From assembly GCA_030549175.1 (NCBI GenBank), contig JAUKUA010000006.1:4340001-4404000 (forward strand): a DNA stretch of 64,000 nt. Direction: 5' to 3'. Below, piece by piece: positions 42,863 to 54,711 of the stretch. This stretch comes from Lasiosphaeris hirsuta. Lineage: Eukaryota; Ascomycota; Sordariomycetes; Sordariales; Lasiosphaeriaceae. A model generated the notes under the pieces. It had not been told where the DNA came from and searched no databases. It saw only the letters and a program-made list of their open reading frames with translations. The stretch's first letter is position 1. Each line of letters begins with the position of its first letter. The translations under genes were made by a program, and so were the position numbers.

Positions 42863-45100
42863 CTAAGCATTAAAAAGTACACCTTTCTCCACCAACTCGC
42901 TCCGATCCGTCTTCCTCAACCTCGCAATCCCATACCTCCCCCCCTCCCCCATTTCCTCCCGGATAATCGCCTTGACATCGGCATCATTCAAGTTGCTCGC
43001 GCGCTGGAGCAACGGCAGGGTAGCGTCCGAAACGACCTGCGACACCGCCTGCCAGCTATTGCCCAGCATGGTATGCCTCGTGGCGCACACGTACCACACA
43101 GCCACGCCGACGACGACCACAAAATGACACGCCAGCATGGCCACCACACCAACAAACCCGGCCCACTGCCGCGGCGCAAACACGGCCACCGAACGGGCAT
43201 GCCGCGCCTCGGCGCCCGTCGTGAAGCGCCCGAGCCCATCATAGAACCTTTGGCGGGTGAGTGTGGTGAGCCAGCTCTGGAGGGCGCGGGCCGGGCTGCG
43301 CGTGGCCGCGAGCGCGTCGTGGAAGAGGGCGACGTGGACCGGGTGGCCGATGTCGTTGTCCTCGCCGACGGCCATGACGGCCGACGGGTCCGTGCGGCAC
43401 GCCAGCGCGCACAGCGGCGTGGTCTGCAGGACGGGGAACAGGTCCGGCGCGATCAGCACAAAGGACGGGTCCGGGTCGAGGGGGTGGGACCAGTTCGTGG
43501 CCGCGAAGGATAGTTCCATCACCCCCCGCTGCGGCCGGTCGATATCGGCCCAGTCGGCTGTCGCGGCGAGCTGGCGCCGGACGGCCGAGGTGTCGTATAT
43601 GAACTCGGGTGTCGAGTCCGGCGCCGTTCCGCTGACGAGCGCGCCCGTCCACCCCAACGTGGGCTCCGGCGCGCTGGACTTGGCGCTGCTGCTGCTGAGG
43701 GTCACGTTGAAGGCGAACCCTTGCTGGACGGTGACGCAGGCCGATGCCGAGAAGACGACGCCTTGCAAGAGCTCGACGCCGTCCACTCTCGTCCATGTCC
43801 AAGGGCCTTCCCTGGCGGTCAGGAGAGCGCTCTGGGGAATGTCAAACCCCTTGGTGTCGTCGCTATCGCCCCCAAAGTACTCGTTTGCAAAGTCAGCCCA
43901 CTGCATTCCATTGCTCCGGACCGGCGCCGTGACATTGAAGATGAAGAATATCGGAGGGATGTAAAACGTCAGGTTGGTCTTGAGCGGGAGAAAAGGGCTA
44001 AGCCGCAGAGGGCTAGCGCTCTCCTCTGTCGACGGAGGCGGCGTCACTACGCACACGGTCATGTTTGACCGTAAACCGGCCGTCGGGACGACACTCGGGA
44101 TCACGCAGTTGAAGGGAATCCGCTTCCCGGGCTCTGCACCCAGAAGCGGCAGCGGGAGATGCGTGTCGAATGTCGCATAGCCCCCGAACGACAGAGGGCC
44201 CACCGAGTTGCCGCTGGAGGCCCTTGTCTCATTGATGCTCACGATCCACAGATCCTTGGGCGCGACACAGGCAACGCGGTGATCGAAGACGTTGGCCGGC
44301 CCCGCGTACTCCCGCAGTGTTTCCCTGTCCGCGCCCGCTGCCATGGGCAGTGGAGCCCGAAGCGTCATGCCCGTGTCGTCGATATATGGGCCAGTCGCCC
44401 GGCTCTTCTCGTCTGTGTACTCGGCGAATCGGGCGTACTGGACGGGGGGCGACCTCCAGATGTCCATTGTCGTTTTTACACTCTCGTTTCCGTACCCGAT
44501 CACGGACGTGTTAAAGTCGCCCAAGATATTGATATTCCCAAAATCCGACAGGAGGATGGAAGAGGTAAAGGTCGACGCGATCGCAAGGAGACTTGTGATG
44601 GCGAGTAGGGGTACCCCGAGGAGACCCAGGGATTGGAGAATGCTGCGGCCCCCAAAGACGAGCAGGTTCACCGGCTGGATACTCACGGCTCGGATGGTGG
44701 AGAGGAAGGCGCTATCGCCCAGCTTGACATATTGCTTTTCCAGGAGGACCGACGCAATCATCGATATGGCTACCCCGGCTTGCAGAGAGACAGCCGTCCG
44801 GATAGCTGCCGCGCAGAGAGTGACTGTGACGGGAGCCCATCCCCGGTCGATAACGTGTCGCCAGTTCTGACCCGGGTCGCCCTGGCCGATGGCGGTAGCG
44901 GCGCCTTGCCATAGCAGTCCAAGGAGCACCGTTGCTATGATGATGGCCGCCGTCCCCAAGACTAGGATACATAGCCGCGCGATTCCGATAGAGTCGCGCA
45001 CTGATGGCCGCCGGCTTGGCGACAACACGTGGGCAGTATCGCCCGGCAACAGTTGGTCGCGCGGGCGTGTTCTGAGGCGTAGGACCGAGTGCGTTTTCAT
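42863..45100 (-). CDS. Large fungal membrane protein of unknown function
   Basis: Single exon, 745 residues. A basic N-terminal cytosolic stretch precedes helix 1 (CILVLGTAAIIIATVLLGLL). Further hydrophobic segments are near GVAISMIASVLL and LLGVPLLAITSLLAIAS. A long extracytosolic domain of about 440 residues follows, with many N-glycosylation sequons (NTS, NES, NET, NMT, NLT, NVT, NWS) and scattered cysteines. A C-terminal helix (GVVAMLACHFVVVVGVAVWY) leads to a cytosolic tail of about 70 residues. This topology is typical of an abundant, uncharacterised family in Sordariomycetes. No catalytic motif is visible. The frame is intact and GC-rich. Confidence 0.85.
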   Translation of the reverse strand: MKTHSVLRLRTRPRDQLLPGDTAHVLSPSRRPSVRDSIGIARLCILVLGTAAIIIATVLLGLLWQGAATAIGQGDPGQNWRHVIDRGWAPVTVTLCAAAIRTAVSLQAGVAISMIASVLLEKQYVKLGDSAFLSTIRAVSIQPVNLLVFGGRSILQSLGLLGVPLLAITSLLAIASTFTSSILLSDFGNINILGDFNTSVIGYGNESVKTTMDIWRSPPVQYARFAEYTDEKSRATGPYIDDTGMTLRAPLPMAAGADRETLREYAGPANVFDHRVACVAPKDLWIVSINETRASSGNSVGPLSFGGYATFDTHLPLPLLGAEPGKRIPFNCVIPSVVPTAGLRSNMTVCVVTPPPSTEESASPLRLSPFLPLKTNLTFYIPPIFFIFNVTAPVRSNGMQWADFANEYFGGDSDDTKGFDIPQSALLTAREGPWTWTRVDGVELLQGVVFSASACVTVQQGFAFNVTLSSSSAKSSAPEPTLGWTGALVSGTAPDSTPEFIYDTSAVRRQLAATADWADIDRPQRGVMELSFAATNWSHPLDPDPSFVLIAPDLFPVLQTTPLCALACRTDPSAVMAVGEDNDIGHPVHVALFHDALAATRSPARALQSWLTTLTRQRFYDGLGRFTTGAEARHARSVAVFAPRQWAGFVGVVAMLACHFVVVVGVAVWYVCATRHTMLGNSWQAVSQVVSDATLPLLQRASNLNDADVKAIIREEMGEGGRYGIARLRKTDRSELVEKGVLFNA

Positions 45101-46277
45101 CTCGAGTGGTAGAATATCGGGCTGTCAAGCCGTCAACGAAAACCTTTTGCTAGACGGAGCATTGATTCTCCTGTGATGAAGGTTTTGGGAGAATATCGGT
45201 TGTGTCCTCCCTCTTGGGGGGTTTCGAATTGGGATTGAGGGGTCACCCCAGGGGTTATCAGCTTGCGAAATCCTACGTTTGATGTGCAGAGGCTCGGCAT
45301 CTTATTCGCCCGCACAGACTAAAGATCAACAGCGCCTACAGTGATTGATTTATATACATTTGTGGGACAGAAGCATTTAGGGTATTCTGAAGAGGGATAT
45401 GGCCAAAAATATCTGTCCAAGAAGTCTCGGTTCGGAAACTTGCAAACATGGACGTCAACCATGCATGGCACCTTTCAGAGGTGCTTTACCCCCCATAATG
45501 TATTTCAAAGAGCCCGTCGTGAAAATCGAGGGGTAGTAATGCCGTTTGTTGTCAATAGGCCTCCTGTCCTCTCTGGGTCGTTTGAGTCAAATCTGGACAT
45601 CGACGGCTCTCGTCAGCGCTGGTATCCACGAGTTCGCAAAATACCCCAACTATGGGGGGCCTACAGTAGAATAATACCTTGGGTAAGGTAGGTAGGTACG
45701 GTTCATCACAGCGGGAGTAGGCTCCTAGAGGAGACATTCCATGAGCAGCTAGCAAAAGAGCACACTCGGATGGTTTATATGATCGGAGCTCTGTAACGGT
45801 GCGTCTCCCGAATGAACGTTGACACACCACGAGCTGACACTGATATAGACAACTTGAGCTACAGTTACTGCCGGCAAACAAAAAGTACCGTCCGGGACGG
45901 CGGTCGCGTAAAACCGCCATGAACTTAACTGGTCGATGATGCCAGCGGATGGATAAAAGGGTAATCTACGAATTTGACCGAACCCTACCGAGAGAGAATA
46001 CCCGCCAAGGTGGAAAAACTCGCTACCACGGAACAGAGTACCGAAGATGGACCTAAAGAGAACAGAAGCAGAAATCAGGCCCCACGGCAGAAGTTGGTTC
46101 TGGTGCACCGCACTCCCGGGATAGATGGGAATCTAATGTTATACCCTATATGATTTCTCGAGGCTATAGTTCCACGTAACGTGATTTATCAATCATCTAT
46201 CTCCCCGCGATGCTCCGGGGAACGTCAATAGCCTAACCTCGCCTCGTCCTTTCCGCTCAAGCCCCACAACACTGAGC
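45101..46277. other. Intergenic between divergent genes, no gene recognised
   Basis: Shared upstream region of the 745-residue membrane protein (minus) and the first DUF4360 gene (plus). No convincing coding frame. Confidence 0.6.
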
Positions 46278-46284
46278 TATAAAA
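46278..46284 (+). promoter_or_regulatory. TATA box of the first DUF4360 gene
   Basis: TATAAAA, 126 bp before the ATG at 46410. Confidence 0.6.
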
Positions 46285-46409
46285 GCTCTCGGTTCGCAAA
46301 ATTCTCGAGCCGCTAAAGCTGAATCGCTCCCGTCACCACATCCATACTTACTTTCCCCAGCCCCGACCTTGGCGTCTTGCTCGGGCCTCCCGCAAGGCGG
46401 ACAGACAAT

Positions 46410-47155
46410 ATGCACCTCTTTTACATTCTCCCCCTGCTTGCCGGCCTCACAGCTGCGCTTCCCTCCAAGGTGCCTATTCGTCTCCAGGAGCGGGCAGAGC
46501 CCCAGGACATCCAGATTGCCGAGATCGCCGTCACCGGGACTGGTTGCACGGCGAGCTCCCAGCCGGCCCGAAGCGTGCCCGACCCCACTACATTCGTAGT
46601 GCCCAAGACAATCTTCAAAGTCGAATCGGGCACGAACCAATCCAAAGTGATTGACAGTCGTACCAATTGCCAGACCACGATCAAGGTCAGCCATACCGCT
46701 GGCTGGCAGTTCTCTGTCGCCAAGGCCGATTACTATGGACGCGTGCGTCTCCCTCCAGGCGCCACAGCCATCTCAAAGACCACATACTCCTTCACTGGCG
46801 ATACAAAGGAGGTACTGATTATTCTGTTCTTTGAATCTCTCTCTCTCTCTCTCTCTCTCAAAGAAAAAAAGAAGAAAAAAAGAAGAAGAAAAAAAAGGGC
46901 CAACGTGCTGATCTACAGGGACAGGTATTCAAAGCATACTACTTCGACGGACCCTTTGACGGTCTATACTACAGAAACGACCGATTTAGTGCAACAGACG
47001 GGCTATGGTCTGCATGTGGCTCAGGGGCTTCGCTGAATATCAACTCGGAAGCCCGCGTAGCACCCCTGGTTGCCACTGCGACCCGGGCTGCGAGCATCGA
47101 GATATTCAACTTTCTTGGAGGAAAGGTGGGAATTAGCTGGCGGAAATGCACCTAG
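46410..47155 (+). CDS. Secreted DUF4360-domain protein (copy 1)
   Basis: Two exons, 46410-46811 and 46925-47155, phase 0, 210 residues. Signal peptide MHLFYILPLLAGLTAALP. DUF4360 landmarks are the opening IAVTGTGC, the NCQTTIKVSHTAGWQFSV core, TTYSFTG, then in exon 2 DGPFDGLYYRNDRF, WSACGASGASLNINSEARV and a C-terminal WRKC. Function of the domain is unknown; members are secreted, about 200 residues, and expanded in ascomycetes and basidiomycetes. The 113-bp intron carries a TC microsatellite (46836-46859) and an AG-rich stretch. A TATA box lies 126 bp upstream. A paralogue is at 62437-63130. Confidence 0.9.
46836..46859. repeat. TC microsatellite in intron
   Basis: Twelve TC dinucleotides inside the intron of the first DUF4360 gene, followed by an A/G-rich tract. 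Confidence 0.95.
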
Positions 47156-48248
47156 TGACCTCGCAATCTGTTGTCTAGGGAAGAAGGCCAAGTCGCTGGA
47201 GGTGTTTGTGTGCCATGTTAGAGTCCTAGCATACCGTTTTTTCTGGGGGAGCTTACAATGAGAAAGGGGGGCTACCAGGGCCGGCGCAGCCCGATGGTGT
47301 CCCACGTCCGAAACAGTGCATGGCGCCGTAGTGAGAAGGCGTTTGACGGAGCTTCATCGGAAGGGTTGAGTTTTTCAGCGGCTGGGTGGCTGGATGGCTG
47401 GATGGCTGGATGGTTGGATGGCTGGATGGCTGGATGGCTGGATGGCTGGATGGCTGGATGGCAGAGTGGCAGAGCGGCAGAGTGGCAGGAAAGAAAGCGA
47501 AAAAAAAAAAAGACCACGCTTCGACGACGTATATACTACGGACCAAAGATGTCTAGATTTTGTGCAGCAGCAGTTATGTAGAAGGTAGGCTAGAAGCTAC
47601 TACATGATAGAAAGCACAAGGTACCTCAGCAGAGGCTCATTAGGATAAAGAGGCATACCATCTCGTCGATGTTGGGCCCGCTATTATTACCACTCCATAG
47701 CCGTGACCGTCTTACAACTTGACCCCCTAGGTCCTTATAACTTTGTGCATTCGCTGGGTACTGGCAACAGGTCGTCAGCTTGTTGTTGAATCAAGAATTC
47801 AGGGGCTGATCTAAGTACATGAGTTGGGATCGAACAGAGAATTTTGCCAAGTAGCAGCAAGCAATTAGTTAGGAACTTGCGTGGCCTCGCCAACCCGCCA
47901 TCCGATTCCGGCTGCAGAGTTACATGCCGCCGTCGCACGCCGTCCGAAGCTCGGTTAGAGAGAATCACCCGTCAGGGTCCGTGCAGATGTGTCCAGTGTC
48001 CAGTGTAGCAACTACGGGACGGATTAGTATCAATACATGTAGGCGCACTTCCCGTCAACACGGAGTTAGGATGATCAGCTCCCGCGACTGCAGCCATCAC
48101 AGTAAGCGTCAAAGCGAAGATGACATATAGATCCCTCAGCGCGGGGTATCGACTCTCCAACGCGGCAAGCAATGCAACTCTACAGTCCTCTGCAGTCTTT
48201 GCAGCTAACACCATGACGGCATCACTCGGGAATATGGTCTTATCGGAA
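47156..48248. other. Intergenic containing a minisatellite
   Basis: Apart from the 8-bp repeat at 47389-47462 I see no feature. Frames on both strands at 47250-47590 are products of the repeat and not genes. Confidence 0.6.
47389..47462. repeat. 8-bp minisatellite, unit GGCTGGAT
   Basis: About nine tandem copies of GGCTGGAT with one T variant, followed by related GGCAGAGT units to about 47489. The length-8 unit is open on both strands. Confidence 0.95.
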
Positions 48249-48256
48249 TATAAATA
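48249..48256 (+). promoter_or_regulatory. TATA box of the DUF3237 gene
   Basis: TATAAATA, 92 bp before the ATG at 48341. Confidence 0.6.
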
Positions 48257-48340
48257 CCGAGCTATGCGACGCCAAGAGGAGAGCACCTTCTCTTGTCTTT
48301 TGGCCACAGCCTCTCACACAAAAAAACTTTGAACAACACA

Positions 48341-48938
48341 ATGAAGCTCACCATTGCCTCCGCGATCCTGACGCTGGTAGGTCTAGCTACTGCTACTACT
48401 GCTACCAGCCCGCCAATATACCCCAAAACACCTAGCCTCACTTACCTCTACACGGTCAACATCACGGGAGGTGACCCCGTCGTTGTCGGACCAGGTCCTC
48501 GGGGACTGCGGATCATAGCCCCCATCCTGCACGGCACCTTCTCCGGGCCAAGGTTTGGCACAGGTTAGACCCAAGCAGAGCCCGGTTGGGTACAGCAAAA
48601 AAAAAAAAAAAAAAAAAAAGAAACTAACACATTGTCTAGGGAAAGTCCTCCCCATCGGCGCCGACTGGGAGCTGATCGACGCCAACAACGAGCCAAACGG
48701 GACCCTCACAGTCGACGTGAGACAGACGTTCCAGCTCGACGACGGCGCCGTCATCCAGGTCTTCGAGTCGGGCTCGACCCAGACCGACGGCACCGCCCAC
48801 GTCCGCCTCACGTACGAGACGGGCAGCGCCAAGCACTACTGGGTCAACTCGATCGTCGCCGTCGGCATCATCCACGTCCTGACAGACCCACCCGGCTCGC
48901 TGACGATCAATGCCTGGCAGCTAACAGCGCCGTCTTGA
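48341..48938 (+). CDS. Secreted DUF3237-domain protein
   Basis: Two exons, 48341-48563 and 48640-48938, joined in phase 1 (GTTAGA...TCTAG), 173 residues. Signal peptide MKLTIASAILTLVGLATAT. DUF3237 landmarks are LTYLYTVNITGGDPVVVGPG, GTFSGPRF, KVLPIGADWELID, TVDVRQTFQLDDGAVI, HVRLTYETGSAKHYWVN and VAVGII. DUF3237 proteins form a beta-barrel fold of unknown function; in fungi many are secreted. The intron has a 20-odd base poly-A tract. A TATA box precedes the start. All parts are intact. Confidence 0.92.
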
Positions 48939-50371
48939 GGGATGCATGTAAATTGTTGGTCGCGATGTAGGGAAACTCGGGGGACTTGATGTTAGGGAAT
49001 GATGCTCCAGGGGTGTGGTTGATGAGCAAACCCAACCCTAAAAAGTAAGGGATTAATCAGAGAGAGTTAGAATAGTACGTTCTATTAGCTGCGGCCGTTG
49101 GTGCCCGATCAAATTCGCTTAGGTAGGTACCTGGGCGAATCCGAACCACGCTCGCTATTCCCGTGATCGCGGCCATGATGTTGCACAGCTCGCCCTTGGT
49201 GCCCAGCGCATCCCAGTCCGCATCGAGGAACCGTAGCCGCTCTAGTACAACGGGCTCCTGCAGAATCCATCAAACCCAGGAATGACATAATTTAAGGCTA
49301 GAGAAATTCGTGGCGGTGCTTTTCGTGTCACCTAGAGATGGCATATGAATAGGTTGATGGGCTGTATGAGCTCCTGATTACCAGAAATATATCTTGTTCG
49401 CCACCATTCAGTTACACCAAGTATCTGAGCCCCAAGATCGTCTGTCGCCTATAATCCTAAACGATCAACCCTATACTCATTGGGCGAGGGGGTCTTCTAA
49501 GCCATGAGTCGGTATACCACCAGCTTATCTACCTGAAGGCAGGACTATCACATGCAAGCCAGCTGATAATCTCGATGTGGTGCCTGGATTGCGCGCGCGC
49601 AACAGAAAGATCCTTCATTTTGGTGACGATGCTGTGAGTCCCGGATAGGATAGTTTGGGACTATGAGACACTTGGACCAATGTCAGGCTGCTCAGCAGCG
49701 ATCGAGTCCACGCCAGCAGCCGGATTGGTCAAGGAGGGACGGCAGATAACGGCGACTGTTGCCTCATATTCTCTGGTGCTGCCCGCCCCAGCGCCTTTCT
49801 CGGGTATCACGACCCTATGCCATCACAGCCAATCCCTCGGATTTTTAAGCCCCGGCGTAACCAAGGACCGGCTTACCCGAAACATGTTGGGCCGAGGGCG
49901 AGGCAGGGCATAGCCACGATGCCGTGCTTTTAAGAAGCGGGGGGTTGAGACCGGCATCTACCAATGGGAGAGTCCTGAGTGCGTCCACAAGGCGGAAACC
50001 CCTCATTAAAAGGCCTTGTCGGCCCAAACCTCAAGAGCAACTCCTCCTCCCTCATCCTCACCCCCATCTCCTGTTTTCACTCCTTACCGTCGGCACCCGG
50101 AGAGCTAACAGCCGTGGTATGGGTTAAGCTTAGTATCTTAATGTTTGAGCGTCGAGCTGTTTCAACCGAAACTGGTATCTTCACGCCCCAAGACAGAGGA
50201 ATCTCTCTACCAACCGCCGACTCCGGCTCGACTAATCCAACCTCTTTCTCCCAGGAGGAGAATTCGGCGACCGATTATATACACCAAGGAAAAACCCAGA
50301 GAACCAAGGAAAAAATACCTGTGATCCTCCCAACAGCCACACAGGAAGTCGCCTCGTTTTAACTCTACCTC
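48939..50371. other. Intergenic with one exon-like segment
   Basis: Besides the minus-strand exon-like segment at 49131-49258, no coding or RNA feature was recognised. Confidence 0.5.
49131..49258 (-). pseudogene. Orphan exon-like segment
   Basis: The minus strand reads EPVVLERLRFLDADWDALGT then KGELCNIMAAITGIASVVRI without a stop, with strong GC third-position bias. It is bounded by a good acceptor (TTCTGCAG) and a possible donor (G|GTACCT). No partner exon is found on either side, so it is probably a leftover of a deleted gene. The family is not recognised. Confidence 0.35.
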
Positions 50372-52603
50372 TCACCCAAAGACGCGGCGAAACCCGCTCC
50401 TGCTGCCTGGCTTTCTCGTGCCGGTGTCCGACCGTGGCAACGAAAACGTAGAGTTCCTCGGGCCCGAGCCCGGCGAAGGAGCTCTGTAGTGGACAGGGCT
50501 GGCCGGCTCAGTGAGGTGACCGGACGCCCCGCCCATTCGGTAGTGGTCAGCGGGTGGAGTGACCTGCTTATCCATCAGAGCGTGTATGCTGCCAAGAAGC
50601 ATCTTGTCGGGGTCGCCTTGCCACGGCTCGGTGTCGATGACATCTCTGCAAAAAGCAACATCAGCGAGCAGTCAAAAAGGAACTACAGACGAAGCGGCAC
50701 TCACGGAATCCCATGCTTCTCGCCAAAGTCATCGTCCAAGTTCTTCAACCGCCTCAAGCCCTCTTCGTCTTCTCCAAACGACACGAATTCGATTGTCAAC
50801 CGCCTTTCTCTGTGAAAGGATGGGTCATTGGCCATGTTGCCAATCTCCCTTGCGAGAAGCTCCTCGACTTCTTCCAAACCCTCGTCGCGTTCCCACCGGC
50901 CCGTAGTGAGGACAATGATGGTGAGCTTCTTGGAAGTGTTGCTGTGATAGTCTGCGAGAATCTGACGCAACGCGGCACACATTTGTGTCGGGAGCAATAG
51001 GTGGGACCGGGACGGGTGTGGCCCGTCGCAAGCCGCCACCTTGGACATTGCGTCCCCGAACCTGGATCGAATGTGGTCCCCTTTTATCCCTTTCTCTTTG
51101 TGACCTCCTCGAGTAAAGAGCAGGTCAAGGCCGTCGTCATCCAAGGCGCCAATTTTCATAGCCAAGGTCACCAGCACGAACTTGACAAGATGCCAGTGCT
51201 TGAGCATACTCCATCCATTATCAACGAGGAATTTCTGAGCGCTATATCAGTAATCAGGGTTTTGGGGAAGAGGGGTTGGGGTTCAGCCATACGATGTCCC
51301 GCCCCTGAACAAAGTTCTCGAGTATGCCGTCGATCGGGATCTTGCCGCGTACTTTGTCGAGAAAGCTGCGTCTCGCCCACTGCTCTTCGAGATCATTGCG
51401 AAGCTGACCGATTGGATATTGAGAAAAATCATTCATATCATGTAGTGTTGATGCAGTGGATAGTGGCGGAGCTAGCGAGTTTCTTGAGCTATTATAACTG
51501 CCAGGGGAGGGTGGCTCTCTCAATGGTGGGTTCGCGCGCGTTGTGGTGAGGAGATGCTGGCCTCGGCTCGGAGACGGTAGGTTGTCGGCATCGTCAAGCT
51601 CAAGAGGTTCGTCGTCCGCCGGAAGCTTTCCTGCAGAGCATTCTGAGATGCGAATCTCCTTCGGGCTATCAACAATCACCGGAATCTCCTCCTCGGTCGT
51701 GGTTGCAGGGGGTGTTGGCTCGGGCTGCCATTCCCGTGGCGGCGGAGTCGGTGGAGCCGCTGAGGGTGGCGAATTATGGTCGAGCTCGGCACCCTTCCTG
51801 AGCGTACTGTCTGATGGACCTCCAGCAGGCTCAAAGATTACACTAGGCGGAGTGTAAACTTGGTTTTGCGATCGCAATTCCGTCTCCAAGGCCTTCCGGC
51901 GACCGGCGACCTTCGCCGAGACGACCATTTCTTCGATGCGCTCACTTTTCTTGGCTCGCTTGGTACGTGCATCGCTCTGGAGGCCTAGAGCTGCCAGTTG
52001 ACGGGCCGGCGTCTCATCAGTGAGCCTCGCTTGAAGATTGACGTCTGGCGGCGCCATATCATCCAGCATCAGCAACGCCTTCAGGAGCTCGGGATCGGTC
52101 GGGGGGAGGTCGGCCCGCTCCTTCTCCTTGGCTTTCCAAATGATGCGTCGCAACTCTCCGGTCAGGTCCTCGAAAGACGACCGCTTGCTGGGGTCGGATT
52201 GAAGCATATCCCCCTCGATAAGGTGAATGACCTCGAGGGTGACGGTATCTGACTTTCTGGTGGAGTTTCGGAGGTACCGGTGCCAAGACTTCACAGCCTG
52301 GAGAACCTCACGACCGTCGTGGAAGCCGTCGAGGGCCTTTGGCTCATTTGGGATTCCCTCCGATTTGCGCGCCTCGATGAGTTTTTGTATTGCAAGTTTT
52401 CGAAAGAGCGGATATTGCCGCCCGTAAGCGTCAGACCCAAGGACAACCCAAGTCGCTACGCTGGAGAGCACGCAACCAAAGGACCATGTGTCGATCTTTT
52501 GAGTGTGTGGGGTCTTGGTCTTCTTTCGCAACCGACCGGGATCGCATTCCGGAGCGCCTAATACCCGGGATTAGATGCTATATCAAGCTGCAATGAATAC
52601 ACT

Positions 52604-52645
<42 letters not shown>

Positions 52646-53866
52646 AGGTATGATGAGTAAAGTCAAGAGCAAACCATACCAAACGTGTATGTCACCCCAT
52701 CGAGGGAGGTTTCTGGTTTTTTCCCCGGAAGCTTTAGCTCAAACTTAGCAAAGCCAAAGTCGGCAAGCTTGAACTTGCCCTGGGCAAAGAGGATATTACT
52801 CGGCTTGACATCTCCATGCCACCCGTTGAAGTCCTCGGTACCTCCATAAGGGTCCTTGTAGGAAAACGTGTGGACCTCATTGAGCGTTGTGGCAACCCCG
52901 AAAATATTCTCCCAAAAGTCGATGATCTCCGACGTCAGGACAGGTGGGTACTTCAGCGCGAGGTATTCGTCAAGGTCTTGGTCGCCGTATTCCAACAAAA
53001 TATTGTGCGTTGTTTGGGGCTGCCCTGTGTCCACAGTTTCTTCGGTGTACCAGCCGAAGCATTCAACGACTCCCTTCAAGCCGTTGATGCCGCTAAAGTT
53101 CCTCGTCTCGGTTTTGAACACCCTATGGTAGTCGTCGCGGTAGGACTTGATGGCAAACTGGTAGCACTTGAAGAATGGCGTCAGCACCACGGCCTTGATC
53201 GGAGGAGGGCAGAGGTCGCCATGGAAAACTCACCAGGCCAAAAATTTTATCCTGAAACTCGTAGCCACGGTTTGGGTCCTTCGCCAGCAAGGCATCCTTG
53301 AGTGTGTCGGGAACAAGGTCCTCGGGAACCGTTATTCCATCGACGGTAGCCGTGCCACCTCCTCCAACATATTCTCTTCGACAGAATGGCAGAATCCAGC
53401 GCCCACCAGTGTATGCTTTGGAATGGTTGCACATATCCTCTATCTTGGCGGGATTGAAGGCCCATCTCTCTTCATCGAACCGGTTGAGGACTTCCGGGTT
53501 ATCTTTTAAGAGGACGATGAGGGCCTCTGGAAGCGGCGCGTCGAGATTGTTGTCGTCGAAGTATTGCTGGAAACTATCGATCCATCTGCCGTATCCGAGG
53601 CAGAGGAGGATCGCAAACACAATGACGGATTTGCTGATACTCTCCGCCGTTGTGGGGGTGAATTGTTGCTGATAGACTCTTTTCAGCAGCTTCCCAAGCC
53701 TGTTGTCGGCGATCATCCATTCTTTGATCTGGACGACAGGATGATAGAACACGCGGCCCTTGTAGTTTACCCGTTTGCACTTGTCAACATGAGCCTTGAA
53801 GGAAGTTAAGATATCGGGGATAGTCGGGGCTGGCGCTGGCGCTGGCGCTGGTACTGGTGCTGACAT
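50372..53866 (-). CDS. Protein kinase-von Willebrand A fusion protein
   Basis: Five exons: 53234-53866, 52680-53193, 51293-52557, 50705-51234, 50372-50645. All phases close and give 1071 residues. Order: a PAPAPAP N-terminus; a region with YKGRVFYHPVVQIKEWM typical of this fungal family; a Ser/Thr kinase domain with KSYRDDY, WHGDVKPSNILF, LADFGFAKF, an APE-type GAPECDP made at an exon joint, and IDTWSFGCVLS; a Pro/Ser-rich linker of about 250 residues; a vWA-like domain (KFLVDNGWSM, DDDGLDLLFT); and a basic tail. HGD replaces HRD, as in many fungal relatives. The likely role is intracellular signalling; some relatives lie next to NLR genes. Intron 1 is unusually short (40 bp), and intron 2 carries a GA microsatellite. 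Confidence 0.9.
52605..52642. repeat. AG microsatellite in intron
   Basis: Nineteen AG dinucleotides inside intron 2 of the kinase-vWA gene. Confidence 0.95.
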
Positions 53867-54711
53867 GGTAGCTTGTTAGCTAGTCGTGGACCTTCAGAGA
53901 GCAACCGGGCGTCGACTCCCCGGCGAAATGAGGATACGAGATGATAACCAGCGAGGGAGAGTTGTGGTACACGGGACGGGAGCGCGCCTGGAGCGGGCGC
54001 TGGGGCTGTTGGTAAGGCGCGCTGCTGCTAGTCACTTCAAGACCTGAGGAAGGCGAGGGAGAGTGCCGTGAGACGGATCAGAAGGCATCGGCGCAGCATG
54101 TTGGGCTGGGAGAGGGACAGAATTTCGCAAGGCTTAGGCTTCGCAACGCTGGGCTCCTAGTGGGCGGAGGGGCCTTCACCGCAATGGCTGCCCTTTTTCG
54201 GAGTCTTTCCCCTTTCCCCACCAGTGGTCGTGAGGCTGAACAGCAGGGGTGGCATTCTGCGCTGGGTCAGCTACGTCTTGGTGTCTGCGTGAAATCTCTT
54301 ATCTCGAGGGTCAACTTACTCTTGTGCCGCTCATGTTGTCAAAAGATGTTGCAAGGCAAAGCTACACTACTACTCCACATTCCAATTGGTCCCCTCGTGT
54401 CGTCTTGACGGGAGCCAAGGAACGGAATGGAAGCTTAGCACCGAGCGTGCGGGTCAGGGGGCAGCTCGGTCCAGGCAGCAGGGTAGGGCGGTCCAACTCC
54501 GCGGGAAAGTGCCGGACGGGAGGCAGGGGGGGGGGGGGGGGGGACGGCCCTTCCTCCCGCTGCACTGAATCGCAGTGCACTCTGTTTGGGGAATGAATGG
54601 AATTGACGAAGCTTTCTTTGCACTGCATCCAGCGACATTCTTGACTTCATTGCTCGCCATCAGCTCTCGATTCCTTCCACTACAAAGCCCCTTCACCTGT
54701 CGCCAACTTGA
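53867..54711. other. Intergenic with an 18-base poly-G
   Basis: Promoter of the kinase-vWA gene and 3' region of the CorA-like gene. G tract at 54526-54543. No gene seen. Confidence 0.6.
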
